Origin: Excoecaria cochinchinensis
Taxonomy: Eukaryota; Streptophyta; Magnoliopsida; Malpighiales; Euphorbiaceae
Reading direction: 5' to 3'
Length of the DNA: 64,000 nt
NCBI GenBank assembly: GCA_947683425.1
Contig: CANTUQ010000037.1
Span: forward strand, 1,364,001 to 1,428,000
Shown: positions 1 through 10,909 of the stretch, piece after piece
Layout: every line of letters starts with the position of its first letter
Numbering within the stretch: the first letter of the stretch is position 1
Position numbers and translations under genes: made by a program
Notes under the pieces: generated by a model
What the model saw: only the letters and a program-made list of their open reading frames with translations
Told to the model about the DNA's origin: nothing
The model's database searches: none

Positions 1-1269
1 TCAATAATAAAAAAAAAACTCATTAAAATCAATAAGAAAATCAACTTATTTTGTTTTTGATTCCCACAAATCTCATGGTGTATGTGAGATATGTGTTTTC
101 ATCATAACAGTCCAAATGCAATATCAGTACGGTTGAGTTTCACACTATAGATGTCAGGAAGTTTCTTGAATGGATAAATAGGGTATCTACCTCCATAAGA
201 AATTGGTCCATGGTTCCTAATGAAAAAGCATGATGGGTAAGAATAAAACCTTCTTAAAAAATGGTATGTAGGGATGCTTTCCTCTTCGAGGCAGTTTACT
301 AGAGTCGCCACTTTGTGGATTATGGCATAAACCCATGAAATACTAGATTTGGTAAACTCAATCTTATTTCTACCTTTAATTAATATCTTAAAGCTCTCGA
401 TAGTTTCATGTTTATTATTTTACTTGTATACAAAATGCATTAAAGTGATAAAAGTGGGCATTTATCATATTTCGCACGAGTGATTCTAAATTACCTGTTG
501 ATCTTATATTTATCGATCCTAAGTTATGGATTTTTATTTATTTGTCTTGGACATTGGTCCATCAAGGTGAATTGGGCCTCTAACACATCTAGGGACTTTA
601 GGATATTGGTTCTTTCCTAGTTCATTTTATTCATGTCATGTGCGCATTTTGTTACTTATTGAAAAGGGTTTGGAACATTAGTCCCGATCTTTGGTAATAT
701 TTTTAATACAAATTCTTTTATAAATTTATTTGATTCTAGACATTTTATTTAGTGATAAATGGGCTTTAAGGCATTAGTCTTATTTTATTAGTAATGATTT
801 TATTTTTGGAAATATGGCATACTTTTATTATCTTGTGAAAATATTCATTTCATACAATAAAAGGCACTTATTTTTGTCCAACCACTTTTACTATCCAATA
901 ATTCATTTTACTTTGAAAACATTATTTACTTAAACAAATCTTCATGATGATGTGATTTATAGAATAAAACTATAGGACATGATCATACATTCCACCACCA
1001 AGATCTAACAATGTATATACAAGTATGGGGACAAGGGGGAAACATACCAAGATATTTTCATGCTAATGAAATACATTAAGCAATGTCAACATGCCATAAT
1101 AACACTTTAAACATACAATATCAAGATGCACATATATACATGTCATGGCATCATAGCATATATATGGTATATATGGCACATACATGGAATATACATGGTA
1201 TACATGGCATATATAAAAAATGAAAACACACAAATGGCCCTTCTTCTTTGCTCCCTGTGTTCTGGACAT

Positions 1270-1490
1270 TTGATCTAGCCAAACCAAGGAGTTATGTCTA
1301 AACAGACCAAGGGGGTTTTGTCTGATAAGACTAAATTTTAAAGATGATATTGTCTAATTAGACCAAAATTTGGTATGATTAGATGAAGTTCATCTGGATT
1401 TGGATTTTGAAGAACTTTGTCTATTTAGACTCAAGTTAATGAACTTGGTTTGATCAGACTAAATAATTTTTTCTAAAAAGACAAAACTGG
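1270..1490. repeat. Cluster of GGTCTGATTAGACC-type palindromes, part 1
   Basis: About seven imperfect palindromes of the form GTCTnATnAGAC, usually followed by CAA or AAA, are scattered here: for example GTCTAAACAGACC, GTCTGATAAGAC and GTCTAATTAGACC. They lie inside LTR-F. A second group of the same motif lies at 2108-2290 in the same LTR. Confidence 0.7.
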
Positions 1491-2107
1491 GTCTCCTTCC
1501 TAGAATAAAGGGTCTTGATCCATTTTTGGATTTATAGAAACTCCAGCATTATTTCAAGTCATTCATTGACCACTAAAAAGTTTAAAATACCTCAAAAAGA
1601 TATTTTTAAACTTTCCAAGATCTAAGAAGAGTAGAGGAAAAAAAGTTTTTCAAAATGACATTTTTATTTGTATAAGCTCATTGCACCCATCCATATATAT
1701 AGATTTTATGGCTAGATGAATGAGGAAAGTAAGTAAAAGAAATACTTTTATAAAGGAAAATCCACGAACATGCAGCATACAACATCAAGCAAAGTAAATA
1801 AATGTTTACACAACTATGTACAAAACTTAAAAGAAAAAGCTTGAGTAACTAGATAAATCAATTCTCAGGTAAGTGTTAATGTAAGGTAGGAGGTTTAAAA
1901 CTCTAGGAGATGCCAAATCCAAGCTTTGAAGAAAGCTTTTTAGTCTAAAAATGGTTTTTAAGAGGTAGAGGATAATAAAAACCAAAAGGGAAAAGGAACC
2001 CTTCCTTATCCAAATCTTAGCCTATTCATAGGCTTCTGATGGGGTAAAATGGTCAGGTCACGAATGAATAAAGTTAGGGCAAAATATCTTGCCTGTCAGT
2101 AGATGTT

Positions 2108-2290
2108 TGGTCTGGTCAAACTAAGAGGTTTTGTCTAATCGGATCAAAAGGACTTATCTAATCAGACCATGATATGTTAATTTGGTCAGATGAAAAAGGT
2201 TAAGTTTATTCAGAAAAAATAAGAAGTTTTGTCTGATTAGCCAAAACTCATTAGGTCTTATCAAACCAAATACTTTGGTCGAATGAGATA
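2108..2290. repeat. Cluster of GGTCTGATTAGACC-type palindromes, part 2
   Basis: A second run of the same degenerate palindrome, including GTCTAATCGGATC, ATCTAATCAGACC and GTCTGATTAGCC. Together with 1270-1490 it gives about fifteen copies in one LTR. It is dispersed rather than tandem, since the spacing varies. Confidence 0.65.
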
Positions 2291-2493
2291 GAATTGCCCC
2301 AAAAGAGGGGCAATCCATAACAGATATAAAATGTTTTGATTGTGCACTTGGATTTGGGATTCCCTGGGTAGAAAATGCTATTTGCTACTCAAACTAGGAA
2401 ACGTGTAATCATCGGAGTTTTTGGACTAGAAAAGACTTAAGCCCTAATGTCTACACACACGTTCCAATTTTACAAAGGCAATGTAAATTTGAA

Positions 2494-2759
2494 CTCCTTC
2501 CATTCACAAATAAGTGTCCACTTTTATTTTTGCATAAACATTAAGAAATTCATTTATTATCCCATACTTTTACTAATTTTTGCTTTTAAAAAAGAGAAAA
2601 TTTTAATTTATTGGTCGTGTTTTAAAAATTGAACAAATATTTATTACATATAGGGTATTATTTAGAAGATCATATTTAAATACACTATATTTTTAAAAAG
2701 TGGATACTTATTTGTGAATAAAGCAAAATAGGTAGACACTTATTTGTAAATGGAGGGAG
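2494..2759. mobile_element. Stowaway-like (Tc1/mariner) MITE
   Basis: A 266 bp element with terminal inverted repeats: CTCCTTCCATTCACAAATAA at the left and the inverse ending AAATGGAGGGAG at the right. CTCCCTCC-type termini are characteristic of plant Stowaway MITEs, which insert at TA. The right flank is TA (2760-2761); the left flank is AA, so one TSD copy appears mutated. The interior is AT-rich with a partial second inverted repeat (GTGTCCACTTTT / AAGTGGATACTT). It has no coding capacity; the short ORF across 2447-2632 is not a gene. Confidence 0.8.
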
Positions 2760-3486
2760 TATTTATTATTTGCAAAATTAATAAGTATAAGTACTTAATA
2801 GATTATTGTTAAAGTTTAGTATCTTTATGTATTGAACTTTTTTGTTTGGCCAAATGTGTATTTTGCTCTTATTCATGCAACATATATTCGATACATCTTA
2901 TTTTGCAATAATGAAATACTCGATCTAATTAGCCAATCGTCAAAATAAGATATCTTGAGGAATTTTATCTTATTTCTAATAAGATAAAAATAATAATTAT
3001 GATTACTAGGAAACCAGGAGGTAGGTTTAGGAACTCGTTACTTAAATATATTGGGAAAAAACCTCATAAAGCCAAACCAAAGATAGGTTTGGAACTCTAC
3101 TCTTATTTATGCCCTACTTTAATATCAAATTAGATTAAATTGATTTAACTTATTAGATTTATCATCTCACACACACGACATACACATGGCAATGTATCAC
3201 AATAAGAATATACAAAAGGCATAAAATACATAAAATATAAACATCCATGAGGATGAAATCCTTTGTACAAAAAAAAAAAAAAAATCTATTATACAATATA
3301 CATGCATTCAAACGGGCTAATTCATTAACTTTAAAGTCATTGGACTTCATATGAAAAATGGGTTTAGAAGATTGGTCCTTTTATGAAAACCCTTTTATTG
3401 TAAGTTTTGATTAATAAAATAAAATACATTGTTTTGATAAACAAAACACCAATAAATTTAAGTAAGGATAAAACTTATTTAAGTGA

Positions 3487-4955
3487 TGATGCGGAACCCA
3501 AGATTTAATAAGAAACCCGAACCCCAAATCAATTTGAATATTCATAGACCTTAGCATGCAATCCAATTTTAAAAACTCCAAACCTTAATATCAAAGATAA
3601 TTAAGAGCTAAAGTAGAAAAATAAAAGAATAGAACTACATAAGTAAAACTTAAATAACTCAATTGTTGAAACAATTCAAAGTAAAGAATTCTCACTTTGA
3701 AATAAAAATCACACATAAATTTATGTTAAAATTCTATAATGTCATGTCTTAATCACAAAATATAAATCAAGCTTTTATATAGGCATTACATAAATCCTAA
3801 ATAAGCATAAAGTAAATCCTAAGGCTATTAGGATAGATGACCAAATTTCTTTTCAGTTTAGGAATGGGAAAATAGTCATTTCCTTCTTGGGATAGGATAG
3901 TGCTTGAATTCCACTTTAGATTAGGAATAGGAATTTTGGCTTTCCTACTTAGAATTGGAATCCAACAACCAAAAGGAAAGGATGCCTAAAAAAGGATGTG
4001 CAACTCACATGATGTGCACATGGATATGGCACATGGCTTACACATGTCAATATGTCACATGACTTGCACATGACCCTTTTATGGACTTTTCCCATTTCGA
4101 CTTCTTCTCCAATTCAACTTATGAACTTTCGTCATGCTCACTTTTGCTTCTAACATGTGAACCATGTTCAAACCTTCATGAACATCTCAATTTTTAGTTT
4201 CCATGGTCTCAAAGTTGATCCAATGACTAAGTGAGCCATGGAAACTAAAAATGGAGATGCTCATGAAGTTTTTAACATGGTCCACACGTTAAAAACAAAA
4301 GTGAGCCATGATGAAAGTTCATAAGCTGAATTGAAAAAGAAGTCGAAATGGGAAAAGTCCATAAAAGGGTCATGTGCAAGTCATGTGATATATTGATATG
4401 TGCAAGCCATATGCCATAACCATGTGCACATCATGTGAGTTGCACATCCTCTTTTAGGCATCCTTTCCTTTTGGTTGTTGGATTCCAATTCTAAGTAGAA
4501 AATTTAAAATTCCTATTCCTAATCTAAAGAGTAATTCAGCCACTATCCTATCTCAAGAAGGAAATGACTTTTTTCCCATTCCTAAACTGAAAAGGAATTT
4601 GGTCAACTATCCTAATAGCCTTAGGATTTACTTTATGCTTATTTACGATTTATGTAATGCCCCTATAAAGGCTTGATTTATGTTTTGTGATGAAGACATG
4701 ACATTATAGAATTTTAACATAAATTTATGTGTGATTTTTATTTCAAAGTGAGAGTTCTTTACTTTAAATTGTTTCAAGAATTGGGTTATTCAAGTTTTAC
4801 TTGTGTAGTTCTATTCTTCTATTTTTCTACTTTAGGTCTTAATTATCTTTCATATTAAGGTTTGGAGTTTTTCAAATTAGATTGCATGCTAAGGTCTATG
4901 AATATTCAAATTGATTTGGGTTTCGGGTTTCTTATTAAATCTTGGGTTCCACATC
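3487..4955. mobile_element. 1.47 kb symmetrical foldback (large inverted repeat) element
   Basis: The left arm (3487-4206) and right arm (4236-4955) are each 720 bp and are inverse copies along their whole length with scattered mismatches; the loop (4207-4235) is about 29 bp and starts and ends at CCATGG. The outer ends are TGATGCGGAACCC and GGGTTCCACATC, and AAGTGA occurs on both sides (3481-3486 and 4956-4961), which looks like a 6 bp TSD. It has no coding capacity. A transcript across it would fold into a hairpin with very long arms. I do not recognise the superfamily; a foldback MITE or an inverted duplication of a shorter element are both possible. Confidence 0.8.
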
Positions 4956-4961
4956 AAGTGA

Positions 4962-5608
4962 GCAGATAAAAAAATCAATTAAAGGGAATAAACAAACAAA
5001 TATGATTTTTACAATGATACATAAATGAGAATATTACATAATCGAAAAATAAGACAAAGCAAATAAAATAAGATAAGCTAAATAAATCAAAAAACAAAGC
5101 CCAGAAAATAAATCTAAATATACCTGGCTAAAATCTACTTCACAAATAAATGTACATGAAATAAGCAAATAAATAAATAAATAAAATAAAGATTTAAAAT
5201 AAATAAAAATGTAATAGAAAAAAGAAAAAATAATTTTTTTAAAAAAAAGCCACGAAGAACATATCGTGCATTTTGGGATTAACGTGAGTCACAGCCATGG
5301 CATTATCATTGACAATTGTGAAATCGTTAATTCTCGGAATTACAATTTCTTGCTTTTTAGTTAAAAATGATTTAAATCTTTTTATATATACGAACTTCAC
5401 TTTGAATCCAAATTTTAATCCTTAAAAACATACAAACATGCATTAATTAATCACATATGCAATTATATTTAATTAAGATTTCAATTAAAACATGCGTTAA
5501 ACATTAAATCTGAACTAAATTTCATGCTCAACGCAAATTCACTAAATCCTAATTAAACTTAGGTAAATTTACACAGTAAAATTACAGAATTAATATACAA
5601 ACAACAAC
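4962..5608. other. AT-rich part of the Tat-3 3' LTR
   Basis: This stretch is low-complexity with AAATAAATAAAA runs. The last 150 bp match 57150-57260 in the other LTR of Tat-3. No gene is seen. Confidence 0.5.
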
Positions 5609-5863
5609 CACTACAAAAAATGTAACAGCCCAAAAGACGGGTTAGTTGTAAATAGCATTTTCTGAGGTCGATCAGTGGGCTCAAGGTGAAAATTTCATCC
5701 CGTGATAGAAAATATTTATTAGATCATTGGATAGAGCTCGTTAATACGAGTCCGTAGGCGAAAATTTCAGGCCAATCGAAGGTCAAACGAGTCCAAAACG
5801 GCCAAAACAGTGAAAAGGAGCGATTTGAGTGTCTGCCGCGATTGACAGGAGTTGGTGGGCCGA

Positions 5864-5931
5864 GGGATGGCCATCCCATCTGTTGAGGGATGGCCAGCCC
5901 GTCGGTGGAGCCTTCAGATGGGCGTCTGAAG
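5864..5931. repeat. Palindrome cluster in LTR-A
   Basis: Three palindromes are close together: a perfect GGGATGGCCATCCC (5864-5877), its variant GGGATGGCCAGCCC (5887-5900), and CTTCAGATGGGCGTCTGAAG (5912-5931). They lie about 240 bp from the LTR start, upstream of the TATA-like box. Confidence 0.75.
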
Positions 5932-6297
5932 ATGAAATCAGTCCTATTCAACCAATTTTGACCCTAAAATTTGACCGGACCATAACTTGAGCTATGGACG
6001 TCAAAAAAATATTCTGAAAATATGGGTGTGCTCATAATAATGAGTAGAATCAATTGTTATAAATGAATTAATATTTTGAGCACAGTGAAAATTCAGTTAT
6101 CGGATAGGTAAATAATTATCGGATCAAAAAACGGTATCCGATTGAGTTAAAATTTTATGTGCAAGCTAATAAAAATATGCCAAAAATTTTGGAAGAAAAT
6201 TTGAGTGAATTTAAAGTCAAAAAGTGAGATATTTGAATTGGGGTGTCATAAATGAGTAATTAATGCTTGGATAAGTTAGCCAACTTCAAACTACCAC

Positions 6298-6307
6298 TAT
6301 AAATAGC
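6298..6307 (+). promoter_or_regulatory. Probable TATA box of LTR-A
   Basis: TATAAATAGC about 680 bp into the LTR, followed by a pyrimidine-rich stretch (6340-6420). It fits an RNA polymerase II promoter of the retrotransposon; this is inferred from sequence only. Confidence 0.45.
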
Positions 6308-8235
6308 AAATTGAATGCAGAATTTGCTAGATATCCCTCACGTTTCTACCTTCCTCTTCTTGCTTCTCAAACCGTGGCTTGTTCCCTCCATTTCCTCTTC
6401 ATTTTCCTTTTTATTTTCTTCATAAATCCCTTAATTCTAAGCCCTCCACTTGAAATTAGCCCCTTTTCAGCTAATTGGTGAGTGTTAAATTCTGTTTGGG
6501 GAGGAATAAGTAAATAGATTTAAAGATCAAGTAAGGGGGATGTGAATTTGAGGTAAGTAATTGATGGAATTTAATTAATTCTAATGCTTCAGAGAGGTTG
6601 TTTTTGATACATATAAGATAATTACATTGTTAATTTGATGATTTGAGCAAGAAATTGATGGGATTTTTGGTTGATGAAATTCGGCCAATGTAGAGGAAAA
6701 AGAAGGAGAGAGTAGCTCAAAGAAAAAGGGAAAGGAGAAGGAAATTGTGGAGGCCTAGAGAGTGGTTTAAGGTGAATTTTTGATTATGTGTAAGGTGAAT
6801 TATAGATATTATGCATGTTAAATTGAAATTAATTGGATAAAAATGCTATAGAATATTAGAGATGAATATTAGGAAGCATAAATTGGAATAAATAAATTTA
6901 CTTAGAGAAATTATGAAGAGGCCGAGTGATTTAAGATGGAATTCATTGAAATTATTTGATGTGTAATGTTAATTCGTAATAATTATAGGAAACTGAGATG
7001 TAAATTAACCAATTTATATGATAAACGGATAAAACTAGAAATGGTAGTTTTGAGAATACCTTGAACCAGATGAATTATGATATGTATTTTACTGTGTTAT
7101 GTTATTTTGGAGAAGATTGAAATTGACTTAATAAGTACAGTTTGAATGGAACTGACTGTGAAATATTCTGAATATTTAATTGATTTTCTGTGAAGAATTA
7201 AAATAGACTGACCGAATAATTATGTTAACACGAATATTCTGCCCTTAGTGATGTCTGGTAGTGGGTCTAACTCAGGATATAGTGGTTAGCTATAAGGATA
7301 CTGTATTGTATTGTTGTCGAGCATAACGACTCCACTAGGTAGGCCAATGATGGACTACCATACTGATAATTGATTGTATGTTCTGTTATACTGCTAAGTG
7401 GTCCCTCGGGGTTACTCTCCACTGCCATGGACCATGAGATCCACACCCCCTTTATCCGAATCACATACTTCTACCGGAGTAATACTAAGGGCAATATGAT
7501 GAAGCAATAAATTGAAATTTATTAATTGAGGATTAAAATAAAATGGTAATAACGATTTGAAGAGATGAAACTGAATTAATATATATTAGTATGTAATATA
7601 GATAGTAATAAAATAAATTGTTATGTATATGTGTGAATATATATATCTGGTGGAAAATATTGAATTGGTAATCATCATTGAGCATTATTAATGCTCAGCA
7701 CGTAGCTTTATTGACTGAGTGCAGGTGCAAGATGTAGTTGTGAGGAGTGAGCATACCTCGATATTTTGGGAGCAGAAGAAGTGTACTGTTATTATGTATC
7801 TTTCAGTGTATATTTTTGAAGACTGTATTTGTATTAACGAATATCGTTCAGTTATGTTTTGGGCATGTATATGAATAGAGGTTATGATGATATGTAATTA
7901 GATATGGATATTGTATTATGATGAGTTGGCGGACGGGATTGTTATGGTTGTGATTGTGCCCAGGATGGGCTGTGTTTTGTTTGCATATGCAGGAAGGACA
8001 GTGCAAATATAGCCGTTATACTGCCGAATTTTTCTTAGGCAAATAATCGTTATCACCATGTTTGAGCCAATAATGACTTATAATAAGATTTTTATAAGTA
8101 AAATAATCAAAAAGGAATATTGATGAAAGAAAAAAATTTTACCCAAATTTTCATAGTCTCGACGTGGTAGTGATGAGAAGTATTTCTCCTTTATCTTGTA
8201 TTCGCGAGTGAGGATTGTAAGGGTGTTACAAAAAA

Positions 8236-8625
8236 AATCCAAATTAGCGACAAACAAATTTCCGTCGCTAATTAGCGACTATTATCAGAATTAGTAGTGA
8301 AAATCTATTTTTTTAATCTGGTAGCAATTTAGCGACAGAATAACGATGGAAAAAAAAATCAGTTGCTAATTTTTAGCGGCAATTGATGGCGTCTTTTTTG
8401 CGACTAAATTAGCAAAGAAATTTTGGTCCGTCTTTAAATTTAGCGACGGAAACATTGTGTATTCGCTAACATTCATTCTTTTTTTTTTTTGCAACTAAAT
8501 TAGCGATGAAACTTTGGTCCGTCGCTAAATTTTGTGACGGAAACATTGTTTCTTCGCTAACATTCATTCTTAGAGACAGAAATGTTTTGATTTAGCCACG
8601 TAAATACTTTCCGTCGCTAAATATC
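8236..8625. repeat. Left subterminal repeats of CACTA-1
   Basis: Repeated TTAGCGACGG / CCGTCGCTAA units in both orientations. A block of about 100 bp with TAGCGACGGAAACATTG and TTCGCTAACATTCATTCTT occurs twice (about 8395-8480 and 8495-8575). Confidence 0.85.
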
Positions 8626-8629
8626 TCAT

Positions 8630-8977
8630 ATGTGTGTCTGTGTGTGTATATATATATATAACCTATACATTTCTTTTTCCCTCCCCCACCCTCCCTCTCT
8701 CTCTCTCTCGTCATTTAGCTACACGCAGATATGCATCGTTGCCAGGCCGCCCACCCGGATCGGATGCCCCCGACGCCGCCTCTCACTCCCCACTGCCGCC
8801 ACACTGCTCTCCCTCTCTTCCCTGCACGCAGCTCTCCTACTCTTCCTCGCGTGCTATCTCTCTCTTGGTCGCGCCCCCTGCCATCACTTGGATCCTGCTA
8901 TTCATCGCTGCTGCCACCCCGCGTGGATCTGCTCCTCTTCGCTCGTTGTGACCCCCTCTCTCACCGCCGTCTCTTTC
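8630..8977. other. CT-rich and GC-rich segment next to LTR-B
   Basis: A (TG)n(TA)n run is followed by CT-rich DNA and then sequence clearly more GC-rich than its surroundings. Overlapping ORFs exist in all three forward frames but the proteins are low-complexity and match nothing I recognise. It may be a captured 5' UTR or promoter fragment, as often found inside CACTA elements, or the degraded 5' part of LTR-B. Confidence 0.4.
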
Positions 8978-9272
8978 ATTCGACGGTCAGGTTTTCTCTC
9001 ACCGCCGTGTGACTGCATTCTGTTTGAAATTCTAGAATTCCTACATTTTTACACGGCAGTCAGGATTATCCTTACCACCGTGTAAATGCATTCTATTTGT
9101 TAGGTTCCGGACTTCGGCATTTCACACGATGGTCAGGTTTATTCTTACCACCATGTGGCATGTTTTACATGGCGATCAGGAATGTTCATATCGCCATGTA
9201 AATGCTTCTATTTGGTATAGTTCAGCTTTTAACTTTCTACACAGCGGGCAAGATTTTCATGACCGCCGTGTA
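8978..9272. repeat. Five-hairpin array, TTACACGGCGGT type (LTR-B)
   Basis: Five hairpins lie at about 8978-9012, 9047-9086, 9123-9157, 9163-9202 and 9237-9272. The consensus arm is TTTACACGGCGGT with an unpaired centre resembling CAGG...CTTA. In the fourth, both arms carry paired changes (TTTACATGGCGAT and ATCGCCATGTAAA), so the pairing is kept. Spacers contain TGCATTCTATTTG-like sequence. Confidence 0.85.
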
Positions 9273-9577
9273 ACCTCTGTTTTTCAGGTTTGATTTGTGA
9301 ATTAATTGTCTTTGTTTGAGTCAAGCATTGCAATAATCATGCAACAATATGACTGATACATAACAAGTGATGTTTAAAATGTAAAGTTTCATATGAGATA
9401 TGTTGAATTGCATGTATTATTATTATCAATGGTTTAAGATAATAAGTTTAGCTATTGTTAAATGCTCATTGCTTTGTTGTGAATGAAAAGATTAATGTGT
9501 ATTTAGCCTGCAATAGTCGAGTTGTGGATAGATGGGCATGCCTATAGGGTTATGTTGCTGCAGCCTATACATTTTCT

Positions 9578-9683
9578 GGATCCTGATCAAATCCCTATGC
9601 GTTATAGACTCCTATCAAGTCCCCATGTATTTGGATTCCTTATAATCCCTATGTGTTTGGATCTTGTTTAAAATCTCTATGCA
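9578..9683. repeat. Second hairpin array of LTR-B
   Basis: Four short palindromes of about 16 bp, such as GGATTCCTTATAATCC and GACTCCTATCAAGTCC, are each followed by CCTATG- or CCCATG-like tags. The same place in LTR-C and LTR-D holds different palindromes. Confidence 0.65.
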
Positions 9684-10381
9684 TTTTTTAAAAGAAAAAG
9701 GAAATGATTTTTATACCTACAGGTACCTATACGTTCTCACCCGATATCCACCACATTGAGTATGCAGGCATAATTATGTGTATAAGTAAGAAATGAAATT
9801 ATATGAATGAATGAATTGATGCATAAAATTCGATGTATGAAACCTCTATATGAACTCATGAGATCTTCTATTTTAATTGTTTTACTGTATGTGATGGATT
9901 ATAACATAAGCATACATGTTACATGCTTATGTGATTTGCATTGATGACCATTATGAGTGATTGTTCACTACATATTTTTTCCCACTAAGCCATTGCGCTT
10001 AGCACGGGAGTTTCATCCATGCAGGTATATAGGTAGGAGATTCCGGAAGGACAATTCTGTAGCTTCAAGAGACAACACAATAGGATGAGCTTTTGTATGC
10101 GTTCTAAAGTTTTAGGAGTTGTAATTTTTTTTGTAATATTTTGAATTATATTAAGAGATGTAATATGTAATGCTTCGACATATATATATGTGTATATGTA
10201 AAGACTTGTAATTTTGTATAATAAAGTGACGTATATATTTTTGTAAATGGATGAATGAATGATGTAACTATTTTGGAAGAAATTTTACTACATAAGTCTG
10301 TGATTAAGTTATGGCTTGTTTGATGTGCATGTTTTGTCTCCTCGGGATGTGGTTCACTACGTACGAGTGAGGGGTGTTACA

Positions 10382-10909
10382 TCACTTATTTTGACTTGTG
10401 TATGATCTTTATTATTAACATTAGTGTTTGTTTGAAGAACTAATCATTAATTCAACATATTAAATTCTTGATATATATGTTTATATGCTTTTCTTAATTT
10501 ATATTTCTTTAAGTTTAATTCAATTAATCTTCCCTGCTATGTTTGGAATTTAACAACAATTATTTGCATCAAAATTCATAAATTCTAACAACATATTGCA
10601 TTATTTTATATAAGGTAACTAAATATTAACTATATGAAATTATGAGACTGACTTAAATTGTAGGTTAGCCTAGTTAGCCCCATTTGCACACTGATGGTTA
10701 AGGGCCAAAACAAAATTGTAGGTTTATAGAAGTAAGGCCTTAACTCAATAAAATTATAATAACATACCCTTTTTTTTATTAGATTTTATCTTAATTCTAC
10801 CAGATTGCTCACTGCAATTAGTAATTTCTCTCTGCAAACTGTCAATCAATCCTTTATGAAAAAGCTTCTGCACTTGAAAAAAATTGACCTAAAAAGGAAA
10901 TGAGGCACT
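10382..10909. other. CACTA-1 interior, no gene seen
   Basis: AT-rich sequence without coding signal. It lies between LTR-B and LTR-C. Confidence 0.4.

Larger units (their letters stand above)
1..2455 (-). mobile_element. Tat-lineage LTR cut by the window edge (LTR-F)
   Basis: Read on the minus strand, an LTR begins at 2455 with TGTAGACATTAGGG, matching the TGTAGACACC start of the two Tat LTRs elsewhere in the window. Further in, it has motifs found in the same order in those LTRs: a GACCAATGTCC motif (near 545-560) and a PBS-like GTGGCGACTCT (301-311 on the minus strand). No polypurine tract precedes the start, so it is a 5' LTR or a solo LTR, not a 3' LTR; the 3' end and any internal region would lie left of the window. 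A CACAC follows on the plus strand and could be one TSD copy. No convincing coding sequence is present. The stretch 1120-1210 is a low-complexity ATATGGCATATA-type repeat. Confidence 0.7.
5621..8230 (+). mobile_element. Solo LTR, Tekay/Del-like (LTR-A)
   Basis: A 2,610 bp LTR starting TGTAACAGCCC and ending GGGTGTTACA, flanked by AAAAA on both sides (5616-5620 and 8231-8235). It is inserted 12 bp inside the left tip of CACTA-1 and has no internal region, so it is a solo LTR. TGTAACACCC...TGTTACA ends and LTRs of several kb fit Tekay/Del chromovirus LTRs; assignment is by this resemblance only. A conserved stem-loop GAGCATTATTAATGCTC (7680-7696) followed by AGCACG corresponds to similar stem-loops near the 3' end of LTR-B, -C and -D. 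Confidence 0.8.
8978..10381 (+). mobile_element. 5'-truncated Tekay/Del-like LTR (LTR-B)
   Basis: It ends GAGTGAGGGGTGTTACA at 10381. It shares with LTR-C and LTR-D, in the same order, a first hairpin array, the GGCATGCCTATAGGG...CTGCAGCC block (9537-9565), a second hairpin array, and the stem-loop CTAAGCCATTGCGCTTAG followed by CACGG and GCAGGT (9985-10030). The usual TGTAACACCC start is missing; the left boundary given is simply where similarity becomes clear. It is closest to LTR-D because the first array has the same hairpin sequence. Confidence 0.65.

Noticed and set aside
102..311. 69-residue minus-strand ORF
   Set aside because: It lies in the U5-side part of a Tat LTR, where the related LTRs are non-coding.
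8630..9085. 151-residue ORF as a host gene exon
   Set aside because: It is CT-rich low complexity, with three overlapping forward frames and no recognised domain.
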